From the NCBI RefSeq assembly GCF_018991925.1, contig NW_024737068.1, positions 132,501-196,500 of the forward strand: a DNA stretch of 64,000 bases, in the 5' to 3' direction. A program made the translations under genes and the position numbers. This document shows positions 46,197 to 57,487 of this stretch, piece after piece (position 1 is the stretch's first letter; every line of letters begins with the position of its first letter). The stretch comes from Homarus americanus (lineage: Eukaryota > Arthropoda > Malacostraca > Decapoda > Nephropidae). The notes under the pieces are model-generated. The model saw nothing but the letters and a program-made list of their open reading frames with translations, did no database searches and was not told where the DNA came from.

Positions 46197-47562
46197 ACTT
46201 CTCTCCCCTCGCTTTCAGCTGCCACCACTGGCTAGCCCTCGTGAACAGGAAGCAACTTGCATTAAGTCTTCCCCTGCCAGTACAGCCTCACCATCAACAC
46301 TCTTGCTGTGCCTCCTGGTGGCAACACACAGTAACTGGTGGCTCGTGGGCCCAGGCTAGATGAGCAGGGGATCTTGGGTAGCAGTGGACCCCAGAGGGGC
46401 CGGTGCATAGGCCCAATGGGCGTGTGGAGCCGTCGCGCCTACCAACCACCGCCCGCTGCCTTGCGGATTAACCATGGTAGGTATATAAGGCTACGGGAGT
46501 AAACCCCAAACGAAAAACCTACAGTAGAGCCCAGCATCAGGCAGACATGCTTACAGAATGCCAGGCCCCAACAGCAGTATAGGCGGAAGAGCCACCATGG
46601 AAACCCCGACTACACGGCAGGCAAAGGCAATGTCTGATGGACAGGCTACTAAGGTGAAACCCAACAAACTGGGCTATCGGCAGTCCATTGCAACTCTCCT
46701 CTCCCCAGTCGTTGCAACACTTGCCAGTGGGTCAGGAAAAGGGAGAACCAAGATGTGTGGTTGCAGCCTCGCTCCTGCCTCACCATAAATCAACCATCAC
46801 CCAGTTCATCATACCACTCATCATCATCAAAACCCTATACCCCCAAAGTCTTATGGCGGCAGGGACAGGCAGAAGATGACTGCCGGGAGTCTCTAGTCAC
46901 AACTCTGAACATGGGCAGCACAGATAAGATGGTCGTTTATCCTGGGATCTGAGGTAGCAGTGCAATCAGGTCCTGTCTGTGCAACTCAGCAGCCCTTTGG
47001 GAGCTGCTCTGCTCACCACATGGGAAGGGGCTAGAAAATTGCCCTAAACATAGCCTGCCTAAAAACCCAACTTGACTGGAGCCGCACCCAGTAAGGTCAG
47101 CCTTATGCGATCAAACAGAATCAAACAAAAACAAACCATACAACCTCTTATGGTCACTGCATGTTCAGGACCCTTCTGGATACTGTGCAAATGCACATCC
47201 TGAAAAAGAACTGCCCTTGTGGCAAAGAGCTGGAGAGATATAACATCTACATAGCAGCCATCATTGAGTCCTGGCTCCCAGATGAAGGCAGATAAGTGTA
47301 TTAGCCCTGTCTCATTGACAGTAGTATTATCTAAATGTGGGTTAATTACATAGCTGTGAGGGTTTCTTGTTCCAGAGACATGACAGGGTGTTTCCACTAT
47401 GGCACTATCGGAGGCAAACTGGCAATCCTTGTATTCACCGACTTTCCTTGGGATGAATGTTGCTTTCCACCGGAACTCGATGCGTGCTGACAGCATTACT
47501 GGGGTTATACAGGAAGTGCAGTACATTTATCCCAACTTCTACCAAACTTTCACATTACAATC
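46194..47562 (+). mobile_element. Possible 5' region of a non-LTR retrotransposon
   Basis: GC-richer than its surroundings, lacking long frames. Phrases such as VTTLNMGSTDKM at about 46895-46930 recall the first strand of the apurinic endonuclease of LINEs, but this is weak. It leads into a clearer Jockey-like segment. The 155-codon minus-strand frame at 47526-47059 has no recognisable family and is not called. Confidence 0.3.
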
Positions 47563-47965
47563 ATGGTTTGATCGCTCCTGCTCTTTTGCTTGCAGGGAGA
47601 GAGATAGGGCATATCGAGCTATGAAACTATCTCTTCTATTTCCCACCTCTTTCATTACTTCTAGGAATCGATTGTAAGGCTATTCTTCGTAGGGCCAAAG
47701 CGAATTTTATTAAAAGAAGGCTTTTCTGACTAATTCTTCCTCTAGTAAATCCTTTTGGTCCTTAACTAAAATGTCTGTAACAACTTCTGCACTCCTTCAT
47801 TTCCTCCCCACTTCCAACCCGATAACTCTATAGTAGCTCTCCCCCTGACAAAGCCAACCTCTTTGGCACCTTATTCTCCTCTAATTCCACCTTAGACAAT
47901 TCCCACTCTATCCCTCCTACCCCTGCATCTCCTACTGAACCTATACACTTTCCTATAATATCCAC
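47563..47965 (+). pseudogene. Jockey-type LINE ORF2 fragment upstream of the RT domain
   Basis: With frameshifts the plus strand reads FDRSCSFACRERDRAYRAMK, then a RRAKANFIKRRLF-like block, then LPPDKANLFGTLFSSNSTLD and STLDNSHSIPPTPASPTEP. These correspond to the 'W.C..A...RD.AY' and 'DKA.LF...FA.NSTLDD' linker segments between endonuclease and RT in Jockey-like elements of arthropods. Several frame breaks, and truncation before the RT core, make it inactive. It lies within a MED25 intron in the opposite orientation. Confidence 0.55.
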
Positions 47966-48181
47966 TCGCAGGGGTTGCCGGTGTGTTACTCAGGTTGGAT
48001 GTGAGTAAAGCATGGACGGTCAAATACCCCTCGTGATGGATAATGATTGTAATCAAAAAGCTTATTAAGGGGTGATGCTTAGATCCCAAAACAGCTTGAA
48101 CTGGCAGGAACTGCCTGACAGTGTCAAGCCAGAAAATATATCTAGCACATAAACTCAACATCTGTGCCTAGCAAATCTTAC

Positions 48182-48252
48182 CTCCAGGCCACCGTTGTCG
48201 AGCTGAGCAATCATTCTGGGCATTCCAGCCATTGGACCTCGAACAAGAGGAA
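48182..48252 (-). CDS. MED25: MED25 exon, linker region
   Basis: A 71-bp minus-strand exon with acceptor gaaaattattgtttcag and donor CTGGAG/gtaagatt. Joined to the preceding exon's last G, it reads VPLVRGPMAGMPRMIAQLDN then GGLE, ending in phase 0. It is fully open. The sequence suits the Gly/Pro/Met-rich linker of MED25. The assignment comes from phase continuity with the exons at 48939 and, further on, 21731, not from a domain match of its own. Confidence 0.7.
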
Positions 48253-48938
48253 CTGAAACAATAATTTTCAAAATCAAACAAGGAAAGTCTTTATATTACA
48301 ATTCTATGATTAAAAGACATAATGAAAAAGTTAGTATAATAAGAAATGAAACTGTAATTATAAATGTCATATACTATACAGGCAGACACCAATTTATAAG
48401 GTTTCATTAAAAAAAAAAATTGCAGAGGAAAAAATAAATATTATCCCACCGTAGATTTAAGAGTGAAACCCGTTACAAAAACATTAATGAAAACTTAATG
48501 TATGATGTTTATAGTTTGATTAAAAATCGAAGTTAATAAGTGTGAAGCCTTTTATGGGCCAAACAAATGATAATTCATAGTTAATATGGTATGAATGTTT
48601 GAATAAGATGCCTCTGGTAGCTCTTTTCTCGTTGATTTAAATAAAAGACTTTACTGGTGGATATAACCAAGTTCTTTTTCATCTGTAATATTAATACAAC
48701 TGATAAATTCATCAGAAGCCATTTAGCTCTCATTTTCTTTGTCAAATTCTGGAATATGTTACGCCTTAATCCTCTATCTTCTAATGAGACTCAATCTTTT
48801 TACAAAGGATCCCAATTTTTCAGGGATTTGGATCCCTGGTATACAACAACTGATACTGTTGGTAACAGTAAACACTGAACAGGAAAGAATAAAGTCATTT
48901 GACACACATGATTTTCACTGATGATAAATACCACTCAC
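48253..48938. other. MED25 intron (0.7 kb), no repeats recognised
   Basis: Unique AT-rich intron between two small exons. It is one of the few intronic stretches here without an obvious transposon. Confidence 0.5.
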
Positions 48939-49023
48939 CTGGCTGCTGGTTGGGGATGTTCATGGGCTGAGTGTTGGGTGTGGGATGAACCACCACCTGG
49001 GTTACAGAACCCGCTCTCACCAT
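48939..49023 (-). CDS. MED25: MED25 exon, linker region
   Basis: An 85-bp minus-strand exon with acceptor gggattatatacag and donor CAGCCAG/gtgagtgg, an excellent pair. It reads MVRAGSVTQVVVHPTPNTQP then MNIPNQQP, leaving one base for the next exon. It starts in phase 0, fitting the preceding exon's end at 51538. The internal ATG is the first codon of the exon, not necessarily a start codon. Confidence 0.7.
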
Positions 49024-49274
49024 CTGTATATAATCCCAGTTGAAGAAAATGAAGGACATTCTCCAGGTTCTTCTTTCTTTGTAGTATCAACATCACTTTC
49101 CGGAATTTAGAAGTAATTCAATTCTGTACTTTGTTTCTGATATATGGATGGGCAAGTGAGGTAGAAGTTATAATGAAACCTCTTCCAGAACAAATGGCTA
49201 ACAAAAATTCCCAATATTCTCCATCTCTCTGGTTTCTCTACATAACCTTACCCCATTTATAGTATTCAAATATA
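49024..49274. other. MED25 intron, no features
   Basis: Unassigned AT-rich sequence leading up to a MITE. Confidence 0.4.
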
Positions 49275-49674
49275 CAGTAAACCCTCGATAACTCGACGTT
49301 TGATAATTCGGTATTTCATATAACTTGGCATGGATATGGTATCGAATATTAGTATAATTAAAATTCCGAGATATATAAAATTATCTGGGAAAATCTCGGC
49401 ATATCTGGCTACCTGCATCACCTACCATACCTCTGTGTCACCTACCATGTACTCTGTGTACTACCATGTATCTGTTTCACCTATGATTGCTTCATTCTTT
49501 GCCTGCAGTGCTGGCAAGTGTTACTTTATATTTAGTAATTACATGTGCAGATAAATGGGCTGATAATTTTTTATTGTTGTATTTTTTGTAGGAGGTAGTG
49601 CCTCGAAAACCGCAATTTGGGATAACTCAGCAAGGCCAGAGCTCCATTTGTGCGAGGTTATCGAGGGCTTACTG
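49275..49674. mobile_element. 400-bp MITE, 'ccctcgataactcg' termini
   Basis: cagtaaaccctcgataactc and ggttatcgagggcttactg are inverted ends, with TA on both sides (49273-49274, 49675-49676). No coding frame. Confidence 0.82.
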
Positions 49675-49676
49675 TA

Positions 49677-50053
49677 CATATTAGGAATAGCAATATTTCT
49701 GTCACTCCTTCACTGCATAAACAAACACATGTTTATTGGTGATACAATATACTAATACTGCACCACTTTACACAATTCAGTAAACAGCATCATCTCTTAT
49801 TTTCTCAACTTTCTTTTCTCACATTTACATTTTCTTTTATGCAGTACAGGTTTTTTTCCTCTGTCTGTTCTCTTATTACAACAGCCACCCAATGTATATA
49901 GTCATAGCCTCAATTTACATCTCCTTTTAGTAAAACTGAAATGTCAGGCCACGCTATAATTTGCAACACACTGCAAACTAAACTTCTCTTGTAATTAAAT
50001 ATCATTGGGATTCTGGATCAATCAAATTAGCAAAACTATAAATTACCCCAATA
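49677..50053. other. MED25 intron, no features recognised
   Basis: AT-rich unassigned. Confidence 0.4.
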
Positions 50054-50644
50054 CAGTATAGTCTGAGTTTCTGGAGTTTGGTTTGCACGTTTTGGGTCAT
50101 TTCTGGCACCTTGCCGGACCGACAATTTTTTATTTACTGGTTCATTCCATCATTCTGCTGGGAGGCGGCGCAAGGCAGGAGTCTTTGGGTAATCAGTCAA
50201 CAAAACATTACCGAGTTCTTCACCCATCACCCACCACAGCCAGCCCAAGTCAATGATAGTGATAGTGAGGATATGGACTTTTGAGGGGTTTTGACAAAGG
50301 CCCTGCAAACCTCTGTGGTGATAGTGATACAATTGATACAGGTGAAGGCCAATAATCTGCTCTCTGCCTCGGAACCAACCCCATCCTGTGTGCGGTATCT
50401 TTTCTGCAAGTAAGTGTTAAAAAACTAATATTATTGATATTTCTCTTAAATATTAATTGTTATTTTCATACCAAATTAGATGTTATTTTTACTATAGCGT
50501 ACTATTGCGTCGGAAAAAGTGTAGTTTGAGGGTGGCCCAGTCTCTATTTCAATTAATCCCATATGTTCTGTTATTTAGTTTACGCGTTTCTTGTTTCACT
50601 TGGACCTCACGGGTTCAATTGACCGCGTAAATGAAGACTATATG
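50054..50644 (+). mobile_element. Short Tigger derivative keeping the transposase C-terminal tail (copy 2)
   Basis: Matches 26325-26913. The frame ends ITEFFTHHPPQPAQVNDSDS then EDMDF and stop, the Asp/Ser-rich tail of a Tigger transposase (family pattern 'I..FF....P'). Both ends are more diverged, but the right end keeps accgcgtaaatgaag. Confidence 0.65.
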
Positions 50645-50693
50645 TATAATGAAACTGCCTCAAAATTATCTTAATTTTGTAATATTTCCTATA

Positions 50694-50975
50694 CAGTCAT
50701 CCTTGTTTATCACTTAGTTGGGACTGCTTAATTGGCGATAGCAATGCGATAGCAATACAGAACATGGATTTATTCTAATGGTTCCAGAACCAAGACCTTC
50801 AATTTTCCCATTTACATTAGACCCATTAAAGATATAGATAATGTTATGGTAGTATCAGAAACACACACAGGCATGGCTAGGTTTATTACAAAGTGATGAA
50901 AATGGTAGCTCAATACTGTAGTCCACAAACATGTAGCTATGCTTTCTTTATTTGAGTCCCCATCTGAGGTCCGTT
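50694..50975 (+). mobile_element. Tigger-type element 'cagtcatcc', left end (copy 2)
   Basis: cagtcatccttgtttatcac follows TA. Homology with 17927-18205 extends to about 50975, where LINE-like sequence begins. Confidence 0.65.
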
Positions 50976-51440
50976 TTCCTCGCTAAAGGGGCATGCAAGA
51001 TCATTCTCTCCTTCCTCTCCACATATCAAAGCGCTCAACACACTGACCTTTCGACTCTCACTGACCATCACCACGACCTCATCTCCAAATTTGGCAAGAA
51101 GCTTCTACACCATCCTCGACTGGCTCTACTACCACCTGAGATCCTAGCCCCGAGAATTGCTGTTCGACACACCATCCATCGTTCACGAACTGATTGCTAT
51201 AAAACAATGTTAACCATTGTAAAAATTATCAATAACCTTAATAAACCAGTGTATTCACTCCCAGTAAATACTACTTTTTGTATTCTATGTTGATGCTTGT
51301 ATTTGCTTTTTCCCATCTAGTTATTATATATCTTATTTATATCACTTATGTTTTTGTATATTATTTGTAATTGGAAACTCATTCTAGATATGTAACTGTA
51401 TATTTTCAGCCTTCTGGATCTAGCTCTTTCATAAAGTTAT
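50976..51440 (+). pseudogene. 3' end of a LINE ORF2
   Basis: The frame from about 50990 contains LSTLTDHHHDLISKFGKKLL and then HHPRLALLPPE and RTDCYKT, which resembles the final segment of LINE ORF2 proteins ('L..LS.RR..LC..FA...L....H..LLP'). The 3' part is AT-rich and ends in (TTA)n at 51433-51460. The 5' part of the element is missing. Confidence 0.5.
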
Positions 51441-51459
51441 TATTATTATTATTATTATA

Positions 51460-51500
<41 letters not shown>
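51433..51500. repeat. (TTA)n and (AC)n microsatellites
   Basis: Seven TTA units followed after 'taattac' by about 19 AC units. They start 38 bp downstream of a MED25 exon donor in the sense of transcription. Confidence 0.95.
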
Positions 51501-51503
<3 letters not shown>

Positions 51504-51537
51504 TACTGTGCATATGTATGTGTAAACACACCTTTAC

Positions 51538-51750
51538 TTGAGCTTGGCCAGCCTGGGAGGCAGGAGACCCCACTGACACAGGTCCTGGAGAAGGAGTTGC
51601 CACAGGCCCAAAGGATTAGGGATGGCCAGACCCAATCGGATGGTACTGTTAGCCTCTGTAGGACTTTAAGTCTATTGCTGCAGGATATGTGGCCACAGAT
51701 GTTACTGGAGGGTAGCTCATCAAGGATGGACTTAATGCACGCTCTGTAAG
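51538..51750 (-). CDS. MED25: MED25-like exon, Ser/Pro-rich, with in-frame stops
   Basis: A minus-strand segment with acceptor ttaatatttcag and donor GCTCAA/gtaaagg; its 213 bp are exactly 71 codons, so phase 0 at both ends, fitting the next exon. The 5' third reads LTERALSPSLMSYPPVTSVA then TYPAAIDLKSY. The 3' third reads GPVATPSPGPVSVGSPASQA then GQAQ. Between them the same frame has two TAA codons, while the alternate frame reads EANSTIRLGLAIPNPLG. Two compensating indels would therefore restore it. The composition suits the linker after the MED25 VWA domain. Assignment by position and phase only. Confidence 0.5.
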
Positions 51751-52149
51751 CTGAAATATTAATGTGTAATCTAAACAAAAAATTAAGAAATCTAAGGTTA
51801 TATATAGAATATGATGATCTACTGGAATAAAAGAAAAGAATCTATGAGCAAAATGACATGTAAGAAGAGATATGCTTTTTTTTACAGGAACTAACACACA
51901 GGGGCACAAGTCAAAATCTACATCTATGAAGATGCCGGAAACCAGCTTTTTAAGTGAGACTGATTTTAAAAATTTAGGAAACACAAGAAGAAGGCAGATA
52001 TCTGCATGAGTTTGATTGTGTGAGGAAAGAAAATGTAACACTATAATGGGTTATTCAAAGGATCGATATTCGATATAGAAACGGTGGGCACCGCTGGGCA
52101 AGACTAGGTACACAGAGCCTGCCTTTGTCGGCGGTACGCAGGATGTCAA
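51751..52149. other. Intron or upstream DNA, no features recognised
   Basis: No VWA-domain exon is visible here or further right on the minus strand, so the 5' part of MED25 probably lies outside the window. Confidence 0.4.
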
Positions 52150-53110
52150 ATCCATCTAACACTGTTCAAGTAAAGTAACTGTAAAGAGAGAGTGAAGCAA
52201 CACAAGGAGAAGAGAGAGGGAAGAAAGATATTCAACTAAAAGGAGGAGACAATGACAAAATGCCTTTCATTCCACCCCTACCTAACAGTTGACAAAGGAA
52301 ACACTGCAGAGCAGTACTCAAGTTAGACAGATGAAGCTCTTTTATAAACTTAGCAACCATTCAGGAGGAAGCATACGCATCTGTGCCAGCATTCAAGCTT
52401 TTTGGGAGGCAGCTTTAGCAATGTTGAGGATGTGTGACTTCCATGACATATAAGAGAAATGGTGAGGCCTAGCATATCTATTTAGAATTTGCAGAATGAT
52501 TGCATCCTGAAATGTGATTGCTGGGAGATCATAGTAATGGAAAGTGTAACTGGTATCAGAGTTTCATTATTATTGAATTTAACCAAGTTTCTACCTATCT
52601 GGAGAAGCTGCACAGATAGATGTAATTATATCAGCTCTAAAAAACAGATCTAGTTTGGAGAATTAGGGGAAACTGAAAATGTGAAGAAGAGAGAAGAGTA
52701 GAATCATCACGAAGAATGGATAGAATTAGTCATAGTGTGAAGTAAATCTCTTGATAAAAGAAGGAAAAGAATAGTAAAGAACAGAACCGGTGGGGTACCA
52801 TTGGTTGAGAAAGAGGAGAGATCACTTACATCAACTACTATAGATCGTTCTCAAGGAAGCTAGACATTAGGAGAACAAAGTGTGGAGAGAAACCATATGA
52901 AAGAAGTTTAGAAAGCAAACACTTGTGCCATACCCTGGGTCAAATACTTGAGATGTCGAGGGCCATGGCGAAGTTTCCCCATAATCCTAAGAGAGGATGA
53001 CCAAAGATGGTGTAGGAGAGCAGATCACTAGTAGATCTCGCTTCTGGCGAAGCCATACTGATGATCCGACAAAGATAATGGAGTTCAAGGTAGCGGAGAA
53101 AATGAGAGTT
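52150..53110 (-). pseudogene. Decayed Jockey-type LINE reverse transcriptase
   Basis: On the minus strand from about 53000: LWGNFAMALDISS, a break, PRVWHKCLLSKLLSYGFSPH and then FVLLMSSFLEND. This is the RT segment 'FVVALDISKAFDRVWHK.LL.KL.SYGF.P' with the first catalytic Asp still recognisable. Downstream parts (to about 52150) match the region after the catalytic YADD in fragments (for example LRPF/FSP-like and 'VEYCS' blocks), but the YADD itself is lost. Many stops and frameshifts. It belongs to the Jockey elements common in arthropods and is separate from the plus-strand fragment at 47563. Confidence 0.65.
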
Positions 53111-53580
53111 TAAGATACAGTCAACTCCTCACTTTTACGCGTCCCACATTCCGCGCTTTCCACGCTTACATCGCACCTTCTGCCGGAACCTGATACCAAG
53201 ACCGCGGGTGCGTAGCCTTTACGCGATGTGTCCTGCCTCGACGCTATTTTTAGATTCACCCTCCCGCCTGTTCCCCGCCCGCCTGGGCAAGCCGCCATGT
53301 GGCTATGGCGCATGTCTTGTTATGTTATCAGTGACGTCATATGACGACGACTGTAATGCACATGCATCCTTACCTCCCTCCGCTGCTAGCTGTAATTGGC
53401 CAGCGATGGCCCACCCGGGGAGAGGGAGGAGGAGGGAGGGAGGGAGGAGGAAAGACGACGCTGGCCTAGCCGCTGCAGTTTCATCCTCTCCACACTGCAA
53501 TCGCAGCATCCATTGTTCTGTAAAATAGCTCGCTGACCACCGCCCCCTTGCTCTGGACCCAGCCGCCTCAAGCCCAAGAA

Positions 53581-55330
53581 GACACGACGCCCTTAAGCTA
53601 CGAGGTGAAGTACAAGATCATCCAAGAGTTAGAGAAAGAACAACATAGTTGGATTTATGCTACCAGTGGTGAACGTAATCTTACGATCCGGACGATAAAG
53701 AAGGATGCAGCTAACATAAAGTAGCACATGAAGCCCACAGGTGCTTTACGACTGGTGACGCCATGCTTTCAAGACGGAAAATTACTTGTGCCACGGTGCG
53801 GCCAGGCGCGACGGAACATATGTGGACAGGCGCTTGTTATGAGCACGCACGTGAACTGTATGCTGCAGTGTCACAAAGATGGGAACAGCAGAGCCCAAAA
53901 ACCTTTAATGCTTCCTCTGGGTGGTTACAGAGGTTTAAGATGCGAACAAGATCACCAATATCAACATTGGTGGTGAAGAAGAAAAGGACCGTGGTTGCGG
54001 CTAGGGAATTTCTCCGTTTTTACGTGAGATTATGGACAAAGGACGACACCGACGACCAGGTTCAACATGGACTAATCTGGTCTTTTTGGAAAAAGCTACC
54101 TTCCAAGTCCTTCAAGTAAAGAATGCCAGCATCGCCGAAGTTGCAGAAGGAGTTTTATCACCGCCCTGTTTACCAATCAATGCCTCTGGTACCTGTAAGC
54201 CTGCTATCGGTGATCCATTACGAGTTCAAGTAGTCGACGCCTACAAGAGCATGGACATGACCAAGCTAAATGTCCACTGGCTGACCGCATCGTGAGCATA
54301 AAGTGGATAAATTTCTACACTGTCCCTCTGGTTTGATGACTGTTTCGCTCCCTGGCGTAAAGAAATTCCCAGAGCAACAGAATGTGCCATCTGAAGATTT
54401 TGTTGCTGCTGAAAAACGCATCTGTGACTTCATTTCTCACGGTTAGATCGCCACCCCAACGTAAAAAGTAGTCTTCCTTCCTCCCAACACTACGCCTATA
54501 TTACAGCCTTATGGACCAAGAGTTAATCTGTACGTAAAAGCTGCATTCTCTACGAAAAAATTCAAGCTCCTGAATCCATCACACTTCAACACCAGGGAAG
54601 AGTTGCATAACCTGAGTGACACACCACCGTATAGCAAGAGCGAAGACTTAACAGGATCAATAGTTGGCAGGAGCGTAACACTTTTCAAACAATTCTGGAG
54701 AATATTCCAGCCATCAAGAAAGCTGGGGACTTTTGGTAGTGGCGGGATTCAGCTGGGTTCAGGTAACTGTTCTGCCACGCATGGAGACACATGTGTGTTG
54801 CGCGACCGGCTGCTAGGGCAGAGTCAATCTGTGACTGGTGAGGTTAGACTGTTGCAGAAAGCAGTGGACCTTGCCAGAGAAGCTGGCGAGTGTTACAGCT
54901 GCAGGTTTCTCCGAGACCACCAACATCCTGGAGGTGATAAGGATCTTGATGACTACCGACACGAGATGGTGATGATGATGACGCTAGTGAAGAGGCCGTA
55001 AAGGCCATCCCAAGAAGAACACCGCCATCCCATAGTAATGTTAGGGTGCCATCGGCGTATCGAAAGTCAAGCTCCTCCTTTTCCGGCCAACCCTGACGAA
55101 ACAGGTATGAAATTCACTACCCAGCCGTTGCAGACTATGGAGCCCTACTTGGGTTTATCACGACAACATACAAATACCAGCCGCCAGCAAAGCATAACCT
55201 GAGTTCTTCGCCTCAAGAATCCACCACAGCCAGCCCAAGCCAGTGATATAGTGACAGTGAAGACAGTGGAAGATGACTTGAGGGATTTGTCAGAGGCCCT
55301 GACAAGTAGGGGATGACAGTGATGGTGACT
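53581..55330 (+). pseudogene. Tigger/pogo transposase, decayed but nearly full length
   Basis: In order, across frames: YEVKYKIIQELEKEQHSWIY with TIRTIKKDA (N-terminal CENP-B-type HTH, about 53600-53730); YEHARELYAAVSQRWEQQSP and FNASSGWLQRFKMR (second, Tc5-type HTH, about 53845-53950); TDDQVQ...FWKKLPSKSFK (about 54045-54118); NASGTCKPAIGDP (DDE core start, about 54170); FLPPNTTPILQPYGPRV (third core motif, about 54473-54530); and a C-terminal helical and acidic region to about 55330. Several stops and shifts occur (for example at 53723 and 54293), and the LLxLDNAxxH-type motif is not intact. It acts, in the family, as the nuclear cut-and-paste transposase recognising the element ends. It is inactive here, but would have been the right type to mobilise the short copies. 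Confidence 0.75.
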
Positions 55331-55424
55331 CACCTGAGGCCAGTCTATTTCATTCTAGAACCAGCTCTCCATCCCTGTATGCCTAACCATCTCTTTCTAC
55401 TAACGTAAGTGTTAAACCCAGTCC

Positions 55425-55500
55425 TTTATTTTTCCTAACCTAACCTTTTATTTTTCCTAACTTAACCTTTTTATTTTTTCCTAACCTAACCCTTCTATAT
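55425..55500. repeat. Interspersed cctaacctaacc phrases
   Basis: Three copies of a roughly 26-bp phrase combining cctaacctaacc (TTAGG complement) with a tttattttt run, within the Tigger 3' part and absent from the other family copies. Confidence 0.6.
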
Positions 55501-55639
55501 TAATTGTGTGTGCATACCATCATAAAGTTAAGATAATTTTTACTACAAATATAGTTGTGTCGTCAAAAAAGTGGAGTTTGGGGGTCGGCCCGGCCTTTAT
55601 TTCAATTCATCCCATATGTTATTCTTAATCTTTTCACCA

Positions 55640-57485
55640 ATTAATCCAGGATTTAAAAGGCTCTCCTCGCCGGGAGAGACTCAGAATCACGAACTGTTAA
55701 GATATGTCGAATGTATGTGCACTACCGCGTTAGTGCTTTTGCCTATTATTCCGCATAATATGAATCTTTGGAAGGGGAAGGCTATGTACTGTGCACATCA
55801 TTGTCATTCCTAAAAACCCATTTTAATTCATATTACGCTACATAACATTCAAATCCACCACGCTTGTGATGTGCGCAGTACACCTGTAGTACGTAGCTAA
55901 TACCCCATGTAAGGGCGCGTGTTTTCCAACACCTACACCACCCTCAGCTTACTTACTTCTCTTGTCTTAGTTCTTACTCTTACTCAGTTCCTTCACATGT
56001 TCTTTTTACTTACTTCACTGGTTACTGCATAAACTTAGTTCTTTTTGGCAGCATGGGCATTCTTTTGGTAGCATGGACGAGGGTCTAGGCACATGGGTAT
56101 GGTAATTCTGGTATTAAGTCACTTGGATGGAAATAAAGGTAATTACTGTGGGAAAAATGAATACTCCTAAAATACTCTAAGAACAAATTTATTAATATGA
56201 AATCAAAGGGAAAAAGAGATATTATTAACATATAACTACCAGGCTCAACTCCTGGGCTTAGTGCAGACTCAGTATGTTGTTCTTTACTTATTTTCTTCTT
56301 TGCTCATTTTCTTCTTTACTCAACAGCAATTATTCAGATCTTACACGCTTACTGCACACAACCTTACTGGTGTTACATTACATTACCTAGCAGGACCAGT
56401 TCCTTGGCCCTACTCACAATACACAATACATGGCACTCCTGGTAGACTACTTTACTGTCACTCAAAGTGGGTACTTATACTTCACCCACATCTTCTAGTG
56501 GTACATCTCACTACAGTTACAAGACTTTACTCCTTGTCCCAAGTGGACAACTTTACTTCTCACACATTACAAGGTATTTTACTAACATACACGTTAATAC
56601 TGAAACGCAAATACATGGGTCCACTACCCAACATGGGATAATTATTTCCAACTAATTATCCCCAACATACATATTACAACACACTCTGATGACATATAAC
56701 TTCCAGGGAGCATCCCATGGTAGAACCCTAGGGCTCAGGACCATTGGTGAGATCGGTGGTAGCCAGACACATGGCGAATCTGGGGTTTGGCTCCACGAGG
56801 TAGTGGAGCATATTAATCAGGCCGCATCTGGGCCATCGTTTCATATATTGATCCCTGCTGGGTATCTATGCATCTGGGGCAGTTGTTGAGTGATCCAAGA
56901 GTCACAATTGGATCTGGGGACAAACGTTGGAGCAGGCGTCAGGGGAGCATCATGAACAACACAATCACAACAAATCTCTGTCTGGAAACGACAGACATAT
57001 TTACGTTATATTACTTCTTACACTGGGTGAATGACAATTCAACTGTTAAAGCATGAACACTGATGAACACTGATATTCACTACAATTGACTGAATCAAAC
57101 TGAATGGCTAGGGAATACATGAACATTCCTGGGGACAAGCGTTGGAGCAGGTGTCAGGGGACGCTAGCCCTGCGTGATCCCATGGTATATATGCCCCTGA
57201 GTTGCCAGCGATCGCTACTCACACAATGACAGTAATTACAAACAACTCAACTGTTACTCATTCAAAGATGACCCTCCGTTGACAAAGGTCTGGCGAATTA
57301 CTTGAGTTGATTTACACAGACTAATTCAAGATTGAGCTTCCCAGGAGAAAGTGGAATAACAACTCATTGATAGCTGTCTTCACAAAGGCGGGACGAACTG
57401 GGAGGGAACACAAGTGTACGCGTCAATGGGGAAAAACACGTCTTCTTCTGAGGGGTAGCTAACCCACTCATGTTTTGCGGTCGTG
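55640..57485. other. Unassigned block with a 34-bp internal direct repeat
   Basis: No clear frame. cgttggagcaggYgtcaggg with its flanks occurs at 56916-56949 and 57130-57163. A TATA-like tatatatgcccctgag (complement on minus) at about 57187 suggests a possible minus-oriented LTR or promoter, but ends were not found. The 126-codon frame at 56261-56641 has no family. Confidence 0.35.
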
Positions 57486-57487
57486 TA

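Larger units (their letters stand above)
53118..55625 (+). mobile_element. Longest copy of the 'CAGTCAACCC' Tigger family, transposase-bearing
   Basis: Left end cagtcaactcctcactttta after TA (53116-53117), like the ends of 26325 and 14859. The interior encodes a decayed complete-length transposase. The 3' part (about 55200-55620) matches the short derivatives at 26325 and 50054 up to 'ttcatcccatatgtta', where it is truncated before the right terminus. Confidence 0.75.

Noticed and set aside
47059..47526. 155-codon minus-strand frame, the longest non-repeat frame there
   Set aside because: No recognisable family, and it lies antisense to LINE-like sequence. Not bounded by splice sites that fit MED25.
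53208..53577. Several overlapping frames in GC-rich DNA near 53.2-53.6 kb
   Set aside because: This is the 5' untranslated part of the Tigger element; frames on both strands overlap and none resembles a known protein.
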